Source: Serratia odorifera
GTDB lineage: Bacteria; Pseudomonadota; Gammaproteobacteria; Enterobacterales; Enterobacteriaceae
Assembly (NCBI RefSeq): GCF_900635445.1
Contig: NZ_LR134117.1
Span: 186,001 to 250,000 of the forward strand
Length of the DNA stretch: 64,000 nt
Direction: 5' to 3'
This document shows positions 34,893 to 42,752 of the stretch, one piece after another. Numbering within the stretch: the stretch's first letter is position 1; every line of letters begins with the position of its first letter. The notes under the pieces are model-generated. The model was not told the DNA's origin, did no database searches, and saw only the letters and a list, made by a program, of their open reading frames with translations. The position numbers and the translations under genes were made by a program.

Positions 34893-35192
34893 ATGACGGC
34901 TGAAGAATTGATCGAGCTGACACCCGCGCAACTTAAGGCATGGCGGAAAATAAAACTCGGGGTGAAAGAATTCGAGCGGGCTGGGGGAAAGTTTTATACA
35001 TGCCTATCAGTCATGGGCGCATACAACGGCGAATATGTTCAGGAAATTCTACCGGGTGAGGATGGCGATTGTCATGCAGATGAATCAGGGATGCCAACCA
35101 TCGATAATCCTGGATTCTGCTCATATGCGGATGACCGCGCAGGAGTTCTGTTTACAGCAAAAGGCAAAGCGTTGCTTGAGGGGGATGCATGA
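34893..35192 (+). CDS. Phage accessory protein of unknown function
   Basis: The protein has 99 residues and opens MTAEELIELTPAQLKAWRKI. It starts immediately after the previous stop, with GAGGGGG upstream, and overlaps the next gene by four bases. Helical N-terminus, mixed C-terminus (YADDRAGVLFTAKGKALLEG). Function unknown. Confidence 0.68.
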   Translation: MTAEELIELTPAQLKAWRKIKLGVKEFERAGGKFYTCLSVMGAYNGEYVQEILPGEDGDCHADESGMPTIDNPGFCSYADDRAGVLFTAKGKALLEGDA

Positions 35193-35947
35193 CACTAACG
35201 ACCGAAAGATTGCACGAAATCGTAGAGCGCCGATCGCCAAGCCTGCGTTGGGGTGAGGCCGAGCAAATTGCTGCCGAACTCCTGGTTAACCGGGAGGCGC
35301 AGTCGGTGATTGCTGCATGGCAGCATAAGGGTGAGCCGTGGCGCATTATTTTAGACCGGAATATTGAAGAGGTGCGCAAGAATTCAGGTTCATGGAACCC
35401 GCTCTACACCGCTCCGCCAGCGCCAGCAATGCCGGATGATACTCGCGACGCTCTTCGCTATCGTTTCCTGAAAGACAAGGACGCCTGGGGTTGTGATAAC
35501 GAGCCCGGCCTCGTTGAATGGGATGACCTGATCGATCTGGAAGGCAATGAATTCGATGCGGCTATTGATGCGAGAATTTCGAATTCGGATGTTGATTACA
35601 CCGCCCTAACGCCATCCATACAGGATCAAATTTACGCAGAACTTTATAGGCTGCGTGAAGAAATCAAGGGACCAGAAGATTCACCATACCCGGCAACGGT
35701 CGCAGGCGGCGCGTGCCTTGCAAATGCGTGGGCTGAAGGATGGAACGCACGAAACGCTGCTGTACCGCCACCGGTACCGGACGATTTAATCATGCAGGTG
35801 CGCCGACTCGTCCACGCGCTGAAAAAAGCCAACCCTGACCATGCGTTAGTGAAACAGGTGCCGGACTACATGCGCCGCAAGGGGTACTGGAAAGTCACCG
35901 ACTGCCTGCGTGATGCGGCAGCAGCACCGGGGGGCGGCAATGGCTAA
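35189..35947 (+). CDS. Ead/Ea22-like phage protein
   Basis: The protein has 252 residues. The N-terminal helix (LTTERLHEIVERR), the segment NPLYTAPPAPAMPDD and a C-terminal helical stretch are the mosaic pattern of Ead/Ea22-like proteins, whose parts recombine among lambdoid phages. GEAEQIAAELLVNREAQ is helical. It overlaps the next gene by eight bases. Biochemical role unknown. Confidence 0.72.
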   Translation: MTLTTERLHEIVERRSPSLRWGEAEQIAAELLVNREAQSVIAAWQHKGEPWRIILDRNIEEVRKNSGSWNPLYTAPPAPAMPDDTRDALRYRFLKDKDAWGCDNEPGLVEWDDLIDLEGNEFDAAIDARISNSDVDYTALTPSIQDQIYAELYRLREEIKGPEDSPYPATVAGGACLANAWAEGWNARNAAVPPPVPDDLIMQVRRLVHALKKANPDHALVKQVPDYMRRKGYWKVTDCLRDAAAAPGGGNG

Positions 35948-36284
35948 GACACCAGCAGAGCGAAAAGCGGCACAGCGGGAACGGCAACGCAAATCTGGTG
36001 TTGTCCCATTTGAACTGAAGCTGGATCAGCAAGAAGTGGAAATGTTAAAGGAGAACTGCGCGGCCCGACGGCCGCAACGTGAACCTTATGACATGGACGA
36101 GTACATAACGATGCTGATCCGAAAGGATAATGCCGAACTAAAAAAGCAATTGGCGGCGCTTAGTGAGCGCTGTTGCGGTAAGTGCAAAGATAAGCTGCCT
36201 GGCGATCCTGCCGGCTGTTACTTTCTTGGGGATTCGTCGTGCTGGCAAACATACGGCTGGCATGAATTAAAACTAACAGTGTGA
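35940..36284 (+). CDS. Small basic phage protein before xis
   Basis: The ATG at 35940 gives 114 residues. The N-terminus is strongly basic and helical (KTPAERKAAQRERQRKSG), followed by a ribbon-helix-helix-like segment (VPFELKLDQQEVEMLKENC), a coiled part and a four-Cys cluster (CCGKCKDKLPGDPAGC). It looks like a DNA-binding regulator. Family members precede xis or int in many prophages. Confidence 0.72.
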   Translation: MAKTPAERKAAQRERQRKSGVVPFELKLDQQEVEMLKENCAARRPQREPYDMDEYITMLIRKDNAELKKQLAALSERCCGKCKDKLPGDPAGCYFLGDSSCWQTYGWHELKLTV

Positions 36285-36292
36285 CATGTCAC
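36281..36292. promoter_or_regulatory. Perfect 12-bp palindrome before xis
   Basis: GTGACATGTCAC is a perfect dyad at the stop codon of the preceding gene, 50 bases before the xis start. It could be an operator or arm-type site for excisionase control. No binding protein is assigned. Confidence 0.5.
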
Positions 36293-36341
36293 GATTTAAT
36301 TAATGCCCGTATGCGGCGGGCTTAACGTGTGGAGAGTAGCC

Positions 36342-36596
36342 ATGAAATCGATAACGTTGACGGAGTGGGCCGAAAGCAAATTCAGCCAGCCCTACAAAAA
36401 GGGAACTTTGTGGATGTGGGCCAGGACGGGGCGCATCTATCCCCCGCCGGAAAAGATTGGGCGGAATTGGTGGGTTAATCCCAATGCTGAATATGTGAAC
36501 CCACATAACCCGAAAGACGTTGCTGCGAAAGCAAAACCGGTGAGTAAGTATAAATTAGCGGAGCGTATTGATCATGGCGGCAAGACCCAGAGATAG
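36342..36596 (+). CDS. xis: Excisionase
   Basis: The ATG at 36342 (GGAGAG upstream) gives 84 residues opening MKSITLTEWAESKFSQPYKK. The fold is a winged helix of the lambda/P22 Xis type (LTEWAESKF, KKGTLWMWARTGRIYPPPEK), with a basic tail. It steers integrase toward excision. Its end overlaps the integrase start by 23 bases. Confidence 0.85.
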   Translation: MKSITLTEWAESKFSQPYKKGTLWMWARTGRIYPPPEKIGRNWWVNPNAEYVNPHNPKDVAAKAKPVSKYKLAERIDHGGKTQR

Positions 36597-37659
36597 ACGG
36601 CATAAGGATTTACCACCCAATTTGTACGAAAGTAGTGGGAATTATCAGTGGCGTGATCCTCGTGACGGCAAGCGTTACGGGCTAGGCAGAGATAAAACAA
36701 CTGCAATAAATGAAGCTGTAGAAGCCAACCTATTGATTTACAGCATGCAAAATAAAGTTCGTTTGGCTGACAGGTTGCAAGGTGCTGATGTCTTAACAGT
36801 GGGTGTCTACCTACAGGATTATTTAGCGATCCTTAAAAAGCGAAATCTGGCAAAAGAAACTATGCGCCAACGGCATTTGCAGATTGGTTATATAACTGAA
36901 AGTATTGGCAATTTACTTCTTTCTCGTGTAACGACAAAGGATCTTGCCACATTCTTAGAAGGCTATGCAGACCAAGGAAAAAAAGCGACAGCAGTTAGAA
37001 TGCGCCAAATATTGAATGATGCATTTAACGAGGCTATCGCAGCCGGATTGATTAAGGATAATCCGGTGACACCGACGCGGGCGGCCACCAGCAAAGTGTT
37101 GCGTAGCCGTTTAACTATTGCTGAATATCGCGTTATCCGGCAATTGGCTGCAGACAGTGAACCTTGGGTTAAGAACCTTTTTGATTTGGCATTAGTGACT
37201 GGACAGCGGCGGGAAGACCTGGCGGCAATGAAATTCACAGATATACATGACGGGCATCTTTGGGTGACGCAGCTCAAGACAGGGGCTCGGGTTTCGTTGC
37301 CCTTAAGCCTATCGATACCGAATGAGGGTTTGGTGCTGGAAAATGTTATTTCCCAATGTCGATCATCAGGCATCGTAAGCAAGTACCTGCTACATACGAA
37401 CAGGGGAGCAAAGAAAGGAGCCAGTCTGAAACCAGGCACTCTTTCAAAAGGGTTCAGTGGGGTGAGGGAAAAAACAGACTTAACATGGCCAGGGACAGAG
37501 CCGAGTTTGCATGAGATAAGAAGCTTGTCCGCCCGACTCTACACAGATCTGTATGGTAAAGAGGTAGCACAGGCTATAATGGGGCATAAAACTTCAGCTA
37601 TGACCGATCTTTACCGAGATACTAGAGGCGCGGAATGGATTAACGTTAAGATTAGTTAG
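36574..37659 (+). CDS. int: Lambda-type tyrosine integrase
   Basis: The ATG at 36574 is chosen over a TTG at 36568. The protein has 361 residues: an N-terminal arm-binding fold (ARPRDRRHKDLPPNLYESSG), a core-binding domain (AILKKRNLAKETMRQRH) and a catalytic domain with Arg in TGQRREDLAAM, Lys in QLKTGARVSLP, His-x-x-Arg in LHEIRSLSARL, His in IMGHKTSAM and Tyr in DLYRDTRG. It catalyses prophage integration and excision. It lies near the right prophage end, upstream of lipA. Confidence 0.95.
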   Translation: MAARPRDRRHKDLPPNLYESSGNYQWRDPRDGKRYGLGRDKTTAINEAVEANLLIYSMQNKVRLADRLQGADVLTVGVYLQDYLAILKKRNLAKETMRQRHLQIGYITESIGNLLLSRVTTKDLATFLEGYADQGKKATAVRMRQILNDAFNEAIAAGLIKDNPVTPTRAATSKVLRSRLTIAEYRVIRQLAADSEPWVKNLFDLALVTGQRREDLAAMKFTDIHDGHLWVTQLKTGARVSLPLSLSIPNEGLVLENVISQCRSSGIVSKYLLHTNRGAKKGASLKPGTLSKGFSGVREKTDLTWPGTEPSLHEIRSLSARLYTDLYGKEVAQAIMGHKTSAMTDLYRDTRGAEWINVKIS

Positions 37660-37661
37660 TT

Positions 37662-37698
37662 AAAACCGGAGCATTCATTTATCTCGGGCTCCGGTTTT
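37662..37698. terminator. Bidirectional terminator after int
   Basis: AAAACCGGAGC pairs with GCTCCGGTTTT, giving an 11-bp stem with A and T tails on both sides. It lies between the convergent int and membrane-protein genes and overlaps the last codons of the latter. Confidence 0.85.
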
Positions 37699-38308
37699 CC
37701 TTAACAAGGAGAAAATCACGTTCAGCATGCCACTGATCCATCTTCTCCAGTTTTTCTTTAATCGTGGTTATAACGCTATATTCTTGAGACGGTGGGTGAC
37801 AGTTTTCAAAGGATCCGTACATACTTGCTAATGTATCCAAGCACGCAGCCATAGTTTCATGTGCACGCAATGCACACGAGCTAATGCTTAATCGACTAGC
37901 CGTCTCGCAGTCAAGGGTAGCCTTCTCGCATATCATAGCCAGATGTTTATCATCAAGTTCAAGCCCACGCTTTTTGAGTATCTCTATATAGCGCGATGCT
38001 TGACTAATCTTTGCCATGATATTCATGACATATAACATCGACTCGTTACTAGCTGTGGCTTTGCTGCTCCCTTTGATATGCCCTGATTTTGTTTTCGCCC
38101 CACTTGTTTCTTTAGACTTCCTGAGCCAGTATTCTATTGATAAATCAGAGATTTCGTTTACTAGCTTAGAGGTCGCGTCAATTAGAGATTTACTCTCTGA
38201 ACGAGTAGCCAGTCTTTTCGCATTCCCGTATACAACCCTCCAGCCAATAAACACCAAAACGATGCTTGCTACGCTAAATACCCATGCATATTTTGAGATT
38301 TCTTCCAT
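37679..38308 (-). CDS. Membrane-anchored protein of the STAS/ATPase operon
   Basis: The 209-residue protein has one N-terminal transmembrane helix (VFSVASIVLVFIGWRVVYG, about residues 10-28) followed by a helical soluble region (STKLVNEISDLSIEYWLRK, then SSKATASNESMLYVMNIMAK). Its start is four bases after the DUF4325 stop, so it is the third gene of the operon. No enzymatic motif is seen; the architecture suits a membrane receptor or effector. It is not recognised as a known family. Confidence 0.78.
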   Translation of the reverse strand: MEEISKYAWVFSVASIVLVFIGWRVVYGNAKRLATRSESKSLIDATSKLVNEISDLSIEYWLRKSKETSGAKTKSGHIKGSSKATASNESMLYVMNIMAKISQASRYIEILKKRGLELDDKHLAMICEKATLDCETASRLSISSCALRAHETMAACLDTLASMYGSFENCHPPSQEYSVITTIKEKLEKMDQWHAERDFLLVKENRSPR

Positions 38309-38312
38309 CGAC

Positions 38313-38639
38313 TCAGCTGGCCTCCGGCTCGGCTATGTCGATAAATTTCTCTATCTGTTCTTTGTAAAATGGCATATCGCTTTTAATCACCAACCGTCCC
38401 TTAAGGCGAGATTTAGCTAAACCTTCTTTGCGTACCAAGCCACCAAAAGCTTCTTCAAGAAAGGATGACCCAATCCCATACGCAATACCACGAAAATCAA
38501 CCACAACATCCTGCTCCCCAGACTTGAAGGCGGGGACAAGGAAATCTCTACGGAAACGCTCAGCACTGTTTGGACTGTCAGTCGTATAGCGACCAAATGG
38601 CGTTTTAGAGAAATCTTTAGCAATCACAATGTTAATCAT
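38313..38639 (-). CDS. STAS-like DUF4325 protein
   Basis: The 108-residue protein has the DUF4325 signature: INIVIAKDFSKTPFGRYTTD, SAERFRRDFLVPAF, then DVVVDFRGIAYGIGSSFLEE and AFGGLVRK. STAS folds act as phospho-switched partners of kinases in stress cascades (SpoIIAA-like). The ATG overlaps the end of the upstream ATPase gene by eight bases, implying the two proteins are made together. Confidence 0.85.
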   Translation of the reverse strand: MINIVIAKDFSKTPFGRYTTDSPNSAERFRRDFLVPAFKSGEQDVVVDFRGIAYGIGSSFLEEAFGGLVRKEGLAKSRLKGRLVIKSDMPFYKEQIEKFIDIAEPEAS

Positions 38640-39555
38640 GCTCTCCTCTCCTCGGGACTAAGGACCACTGTACTAAAGTACCCGGTATAAATTCAGCTAA
38701 ACGCTCACAACGAGGCATGGCGTCTTGAGAATTATAGCTGTATCTCGCATGTCCAGTTAGAACTAAGAGTTTTTCAGACTCTGCACAACCTGAGCCTATG
38801 GGTCTCTTGATGTCTTCAGATCCATTCCCTCTTCCTAACCCTACAAACCTAGACTCGCCTAGTGTTAATGCCTTCATCACAGAAGATACTTCGTTTTGCT
38901 GGTCTAAGTCACCATCTAAAGTCCCGAAAGATCCGTAAATGCCTAATCCTAAGTCACAAATGATGAAAACCACCTCGTTTTCATCAGCATTAAACCATGC
39001 GCACTGCCACCACCTTTTCCCTCCTAACATGGCCAATTGCGACTTAAACATGTCATCTTCATAGGCGTGATGAGAGACATTAAGCATTGCTTCGCTTATT
39101 GCCGATGCAAGCAAGCTAAATTGATCAGGGGTTAGAACTGCCCGTTTTTGAAGCATGGTCGCCGTTTCCATTAGATGTATAAATGGCTCAACAGCTGACT
39201 GAAAAAATCGCTCTTCTTTTGTTAAGGAAGCAAGCTTTGCTGGGTTTCCTGCCAGTAAAGCAACCGATAATCCTGTGCTAACAATCCAACGATGTCCACC
39301 AGGATTATGTTCTTTCTTAGGCCAACTAAAACGAATATAGTTCGCGTCCTTAAGCAAAAACTGGGCTCTATTTACAATCGCAAAAAGCAACACAGATGCT
39401 GCAGCAGAAGCAAAAGACACATTGGATAAGTCTATGGTAACATTGCGATTTCCTTTCAAAACGATCGAATCAATCTGATTAAGAAATTTCAACGTTCCTC
39501 GGCGATCGGCATTTGAATAAATGCAAAGCCTAGAAGGTGCCTGAATGACAGTCAT
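38632..39555 (-). CDS. STAS-GHKL ATPase fusion, anti-sigma-kinase-like
   Basis: The protein has 307 residues. The N-terminal part is STAS-like (NRNVTIDLSNVSFASAAAS, about residues 35-53). The C-terminal part is a GHKL ATPase: N-box EAMLNVSHHAYEDD, G1 ICDLGLGIYGSFG and G2 GLGRGNGSEDI, in the SpoIIAB-RsbW order. It starts a three-gene minus-strand operon next to the prophage end. By family it could bind ATP and phosphorylate or sequester the DUF4325 partner; no sigma factor gene is nearby. Function in this setting is unknown. Confidence 0.82.
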   Translation of the reverse strand: MTVIQAPSRLCIYSNADRRGTLKFLNQIDSIVLKGNRNVTIDLSNVSFASAAASVLLFAIVNRAQFLLKDANYIRFSWPKKEHNPGGHRWIVSTGLSVALLAGNPAKLASLTKEERFFQSAVEPFIHLMETATMLQKRAVLTPDQFSLLASAISEAMLNVSHHAYEDDMFKSQLAMLGGKRWWQCAWFNADENEVVFIICDLGLGIYGSFGTLDGDLDQQNEVSSVMKALTLGESRFVGLGRGNGSEDIKRPIGSGCAESEKLLVLTGHARYSYNSQDAMPRCERLAEFIPGTLVQWSLVPRRGEHD

Positions 39556-39790
39556 TATTAGCTTGCTATGTTAATGTTTTTGTAAGCATATTATGCAGTA
39601 AGCGCATAAATTTTCTCAAGCTCAAAAGGTGTCGGAGTGTAGCTCATGGGTTCGTGGAAGATGAAGTGAGTAGACCATCGGTGATATAGTATTACCAGCT
39701 TTTTACTATCATTTTACTACGGCTTTTTAAATTGTTGAATTTAAAAGACAAATAACGAAGTCGAGTTTCGTAACTGGAACCTGCACGACT

Positions 39791-40756
39791 ATGAGTAAAC
39801 CAATTCAGATGGAACGCGGCGTAAAATACCGCGATGCAGACAAAATGGCGTTGATCCCGGTAAAAACGGTGGTCACCGAACGGCAGGAGCTGTTACGTAA
39901 ACCCGAGTGGATGAAGATCAAGCTGCCTGCCGATTCAACGCGTATCCAGGGCATCAAGGCCGCCATGCGCAAGAACGGCCTGCATTCAGTCTGTGAAGAA
40001 GCCTCATGCCCCAATCTGTCCGAGTGCTTCAACCACGGCACCGCCACCTTTATGATCCTCGGTGCCATCTGCACCCGTCGCTGCCCGTTCTGCGATGTGG
40101 CGCATGGCCGTCCAGTGGCCCCCGACGTCAACGAGCCGGAAAAACTGGCGCAAACCATCGCCGATATGGGTCTGCGCTACGTGGTAATCACTTCGGTTGA
40201 CCGCGATGACCTGCGCGACGGCGGTGCCCAGCACTTTGCCGATTGCATCGCCGCCATTCGCGCCAAAAGCCCGAACATCAAGATTGAAACGCTGGTGCCG
40301 GACTTCCGCGGCCGAATGGATCGCGCGCTGGATATCCTGACCGCGACGCCGCCGGATGTGTTCAACCACAATCTGGAAAATGTGCCGCGCGTTTATCGCC
40401 AGGTGCGTCCCGGCGCCAACTACGAATGGTCATTGAAGCTGCTGGAGCGTTTCAAGGAAGCACATCCGGATATTCCAACCAAATCCGGCCTGATGGTCGG
40501 CCTGGGTGAAACCAATGCCGAAATCGTTGAAGTGATGCGCGATCTGCGCCGCCACGGGGTGACCATGCTGACGCTGGGGCAGTATCTGCAGCCAAGCCGT
40601 CACCACCTGCCGGTACAACGTTACGTCAGCCCGGCCGAGTTTGACGAAATGAAAGAAGAAGCGCTGGCGATGGGCTTCACGCACGCAGCCTGCGGCCCGT
40701 TTGTGCGTTCTTCCTATCATGCCGATCTGCAAGCTAAAGGCATGGAAGTAAAATAA
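39791..40756 (+). CDS. lipA: Lipoyl synthase
   Basis: The protein has 321 residues, the normal length. Radical-SAM cysteines are in CTRRCPFC (94, 98, 101), and the auxiliary cluster cysteines are 68, 73 and 79 (SVCEEASCPNLSEC). It inserts two sulfurs into octanoyl groups on E2 and GcvH proteins, using the auxiliary [4Fe-4S] cluster as sulfur source. The prophage end lies within the 235 bases upstream, so lipA promoter sequence may now be partly phage-derived. Confidence 0.98.
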   Translation: MSKPIQMERGVKYRDADKMALIPVKTVVTERQELLRKPEWMKIKLPADSTRIQGIKAAMRKNGLHSVCEEASCPNLSECFNHGTATFMILGAICTRRCPFCDVAHGRPVAPDVNEPEKLAQTIADMGLRYVVITSVDRDDLRDGGAQHFADCIAAIRAKSPNIKIETLVPDFRGRMDRALDILTATPPDVFNHNLENVPRVYRQVRPGANYEWSLKLLERFKEAHPDIPTKSGLMVGLGETNAEIVEVMRDLRRHGVTMLTLGQYLQPSRHHLPVQRYVSPAEFDEMKEEALAMGFTHAACGPFVRSSYHADLQAKGMEVK

Positions 40757-40808
40757 GCACGGGGTAATAGCGTAATTTTTTGTTACGCTTTGGCCAGCAA
40801 AAAATACA

Positions 40809-40836
40809 AAACGGATGTCTTGCGGCATCCGTTTTT
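40809..40836. terminator. Terminator between lipA and tatE
   Basis: AAACGGATG pairs with CATCCGTTT around an eight-base loop, followed by T on the plus strand and preceded by A, so it can serve both convergent genes. A smaller hairpin (AGCGTAA/TTACGCT) lies just upstream. Confidence 0.85.
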
Positions 40837-40856
40837 GTTATTTCGTCGACCTGCGC

Positions 40857-41063
40857 TTAACGATCTTTCTTTTCGACGTTTTGCGCCGTGGTCTGTTGTT
40901 CAGCGTTATTCTGAGCCGGCGGCGTATCATCACCAACCGCTTTTTTAAAGCCTTTCAGCGCTGCGCCAAGATCCGCGCCCAGGGTGCGTAACTTACTGGT
41001 GCCGAACAGCAGTACGATCAACACGGCAATCACCAGCAGTTTGGTAATACTGATACCTTCCAT
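40857..41063 (-). CDS. tatE: Twin-arginine translocase subunit TatE
   Basis: The protein has 68 residues: an N-terminal transmembrane helix (ITKLLVIAVLIVLLFGTSKL) followed by an amphipathic helix (RTLGADLGAALKGFKKAV) and a polar tail. It is a TatA paralogue that forms the protein-conducting assembly for folded substrates. Its location next to lipA is the standard enterobacterial tatE position. Confidence 0.95.
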   Translation of the reverse strand: MEGISITKLLVIAVLIVLLFGTSKLRTLGADLGAALKGFKKAVGDDTPPAQNNAEQQTTAQNVEKKDR

Positions 41064-41249
41064 ATATCCCTTCTCTATTCATGTTTGCTGCGGACGCAGC
41101 GAAGAAACAAACCTTGCCTGTGGATATTTACCTACTTTTGATCGGCTAAAACAACTGCAACCTGTAACAGAGTTCGATCGTCATGGTCGCGTTCCGACCG
41201 CTGACGGGACTACAAAATCCGCCACACAAGGTGTAAGATTTCTTCCCTT

Positions 41250-41298
41250 GGAGATGGCATTCCTCCATAACCGCCCTTACCGGCTGATGATGCCTACG
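41250..41298 (+). ncRNA. Fluoride riboswitch (crcB motif)
   Basis: GGAGATGGCATTCCTCCATA followed by ACCGCCC...GGCTGATGATGCCTACG matches the crcB motif: the GGxGATGG opening, a small hairpin with ATAA, and the terminal GCTGATGATGCCTAC that forms the pseudoknot. It lies about 180 bases upstream of crcB on the same strand. It should turn on the channel gene when fluoride is bound. The rest of 41064-41478 has no gene. Confidence 0.9.
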
Positions 41299-41478
41299 TT
41301 ACCTCAGAGAGGTGGGTAGCGTCGCGCCGGTACTTGTCATATCACAAAGCACAACGGCGTAGCTGGCATTGATTCTCCACGCTGTTATGCGGGATCGGTG
41401 AACTACCCCATCTGCAACATGAATATGTGAGCACCGCCTATCTGAGATGGTCAATTTTAATCAAGGGATTTTCCGATC

Positions 41479-41862
41479 ATGATGAGTTCTTTACTGGCTG
41501 TTTTTATTGGTGGCGGGTTGGGCAGCGTACTGCGCTGGCTAGTCGGAATGAAACTGAACCCACTGCATGCGCATATTCCGCTTGGCACGCTGGCGGTCAA
41601 TCTGCTGGGCGGATTTATCATCGGCTTGGCGATGGCGCTGTTTAGCCGCGCGGGCTCCATTGACGCCACCTGGCGTTTATTGATCACCACCGGCTTTTGC
41701 GGCGGTCTGACGACCTTTTCAACCTTTTCGCTGGAAGTCGTTTACCTGATTCAGGACGGGCGCATGCTCTGGGCGCTGACTAATGCCCTGATTAACCTGG
41801 CTGGTTCACTGGCAATGACCTTACTGGCGTTCATGTTGGTCAACTGGATCAGCGGCCAGTAA
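41479..41862 (+). CDS. crcB: Fluoride channel CrcB/Fluc
   Basis: The 127-residue protein has four transmembrane helices. GGGLGSVLRWLVG, GTLAVNLLGGFIIG (with the pore Asn) and TTGFCGGLTTFSTFS (the phenylalanine box) are the Fluc signatures. It is a dual-topology dimer that exports fluoride. The fluoride riboswitch upstream confirms its role. Confidence 0.96.
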   Translation: MMSSLLAVFIGGGLGSVLRWLVGMKLNPLHAHIPLGTLAVNLLGGFIIGLAMALFSRAGSIDATWRLLITTGFCGGLTTFSTFSLEVVYLIQDGRMLWALTNALINLAGSLAMTLLAFMLVNWISGQ

Positions 41863-41935
41863 CCTCAGCTTAATGTTTTCTTAATCCTGCGTACGGATAA
41901 TCTTATCCCATGTGATCAACTGGATGAGATTCCCT

Positions 41936-42031
41936 ATGCCGAGCTTGCCGAAAAACCTGTCTGAAATGGCGGTGACCGTATTTTGCCTGGCGATCGTGGT
42001 GACGTTTATCAACGTTTACCTGTTCGCCTAG
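41936..42031 (+). CDS. Possible small membrane protein
   Basis: A 31-codon frame (MPSLPKNLSEMAVTVFCLAI then VVTFINVYLFA) is essentially one transmembrane helix with a short polar N-terminus. An in-frame ATG 12 bases upstream would add four residues. It lies between crcB and the tetR-like gene. The coding case rests on the helix alone, so it remains tentative. Confidence 0.45.
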   Translation: MPSLPKNLSEMAVTVFCLAIVVTFINVYLFA

Positions 42032-42091
42032 CGTTATTAACGCGGGTATAAAAAACTCCACAAAAAACCGATCTTGCCTTACAATTGAGAA

Positions 42092-42101
42092 TGAACGTTC
42101 A
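42092..42101. promoter_or_regulatory. Candidate operator upstream of the TetR-family gene
   Basis: TGAACGTTCA is a perfect ten-base palindrome 39 bases before the regulator start. TetR-family repressors commonly bind such dyads to control themselves and an adjoining exporter. Confidence 0.5.
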
Positions 42102-42140
42102 CACCAAAACGTCAGCAATTTGCTGGCACAGGATCGGACT

Positions 42141-42752
42141 ATGCCAACCCCAACGGCAAGCAGACAGGCCAAAGCCGAACTGCGACGCAACCAAATCGTC
42201 GATGCCGCGAAAATCTGCTTCCGGCAACGCGGCTTTCACGCAGCCAGCATGGCGGAAATCGCCCAGCGTTCTGCGCTGAGCGTTGGCCAGATCTATCGCT
42301 ACTTCGCCAATAAAGACGCCATCATTGAAGAAATCGTCAACCGTATCATCAATGAGAAAATGCGGCGGCTGGAAGACATCAGCGACCACATCAATCTGAT
42401 CGCCGCTACCCTCGCCGCCCGTACGCTGTATCAAACGCCCGGCCAAAGCGAGATCGATCACCTGCTGATGCTGGAAGTCACCGCCGAAGCCACGCGCAAC
42501 CCGCTAGTAGCCAAGATACTCAGCGATGCCGAAGCGCGTCTGTTCCACCATGTCTGTCGCAACCTGAAAACGCTCTATCCGCAATTTAGCGATGCGGAAA
42601 TCGCTGCGCGGGTCGAGTTCATCGCAGTGCTGAGCGAAGGCACCGGCTACCGCCTGTTGACCACGCAAAAAGCCGACATCACCCTGCTGGAAGGTTTGTA
42701 TCAGCAGGCTATCTCACATCTTTTCCACCAGCTAGAAACGCCTAATGACTAA
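42141..42752 (+). CDS. TetR/AcrR-family transcriptional regulator
   Basis: The ATG at 42141 gives 203 residues; upstream frame codons lack a binding site. The HTH is in RGFHAASMAEIAQRSALSVG and IYRYFANKDAIIEEIV. The C-terminal ligand domain is helical. It overlaps the exporter gene by eight bases, so it is likely cotranscribed with and represses the pump. Confidence 0.9.
   Translation: MPTPTASRQAKAELRRNQIVDAAKICFRQRGFHAASMAEIAQRSALSVGQIYRYFANKDAIIEEIVNRIINEKMRRLEDISDHINLIAATLAARTLYQTPGQSEIDHLLMLEVTAEATRNPLVAKILSDAEARLFHHVCRNLKTLYPQFSDAEIAARVEFIAVLSEGTGYRLLTTQKADITLLEGLYQQAISHLFHQLETPND

Noticed and set aside
37679..39555. Toxin-antitoxin module
   Set aside because: The proteins are large and carry STAS, GHKL and membrane features; none resembles a known toxin or antitoxin.
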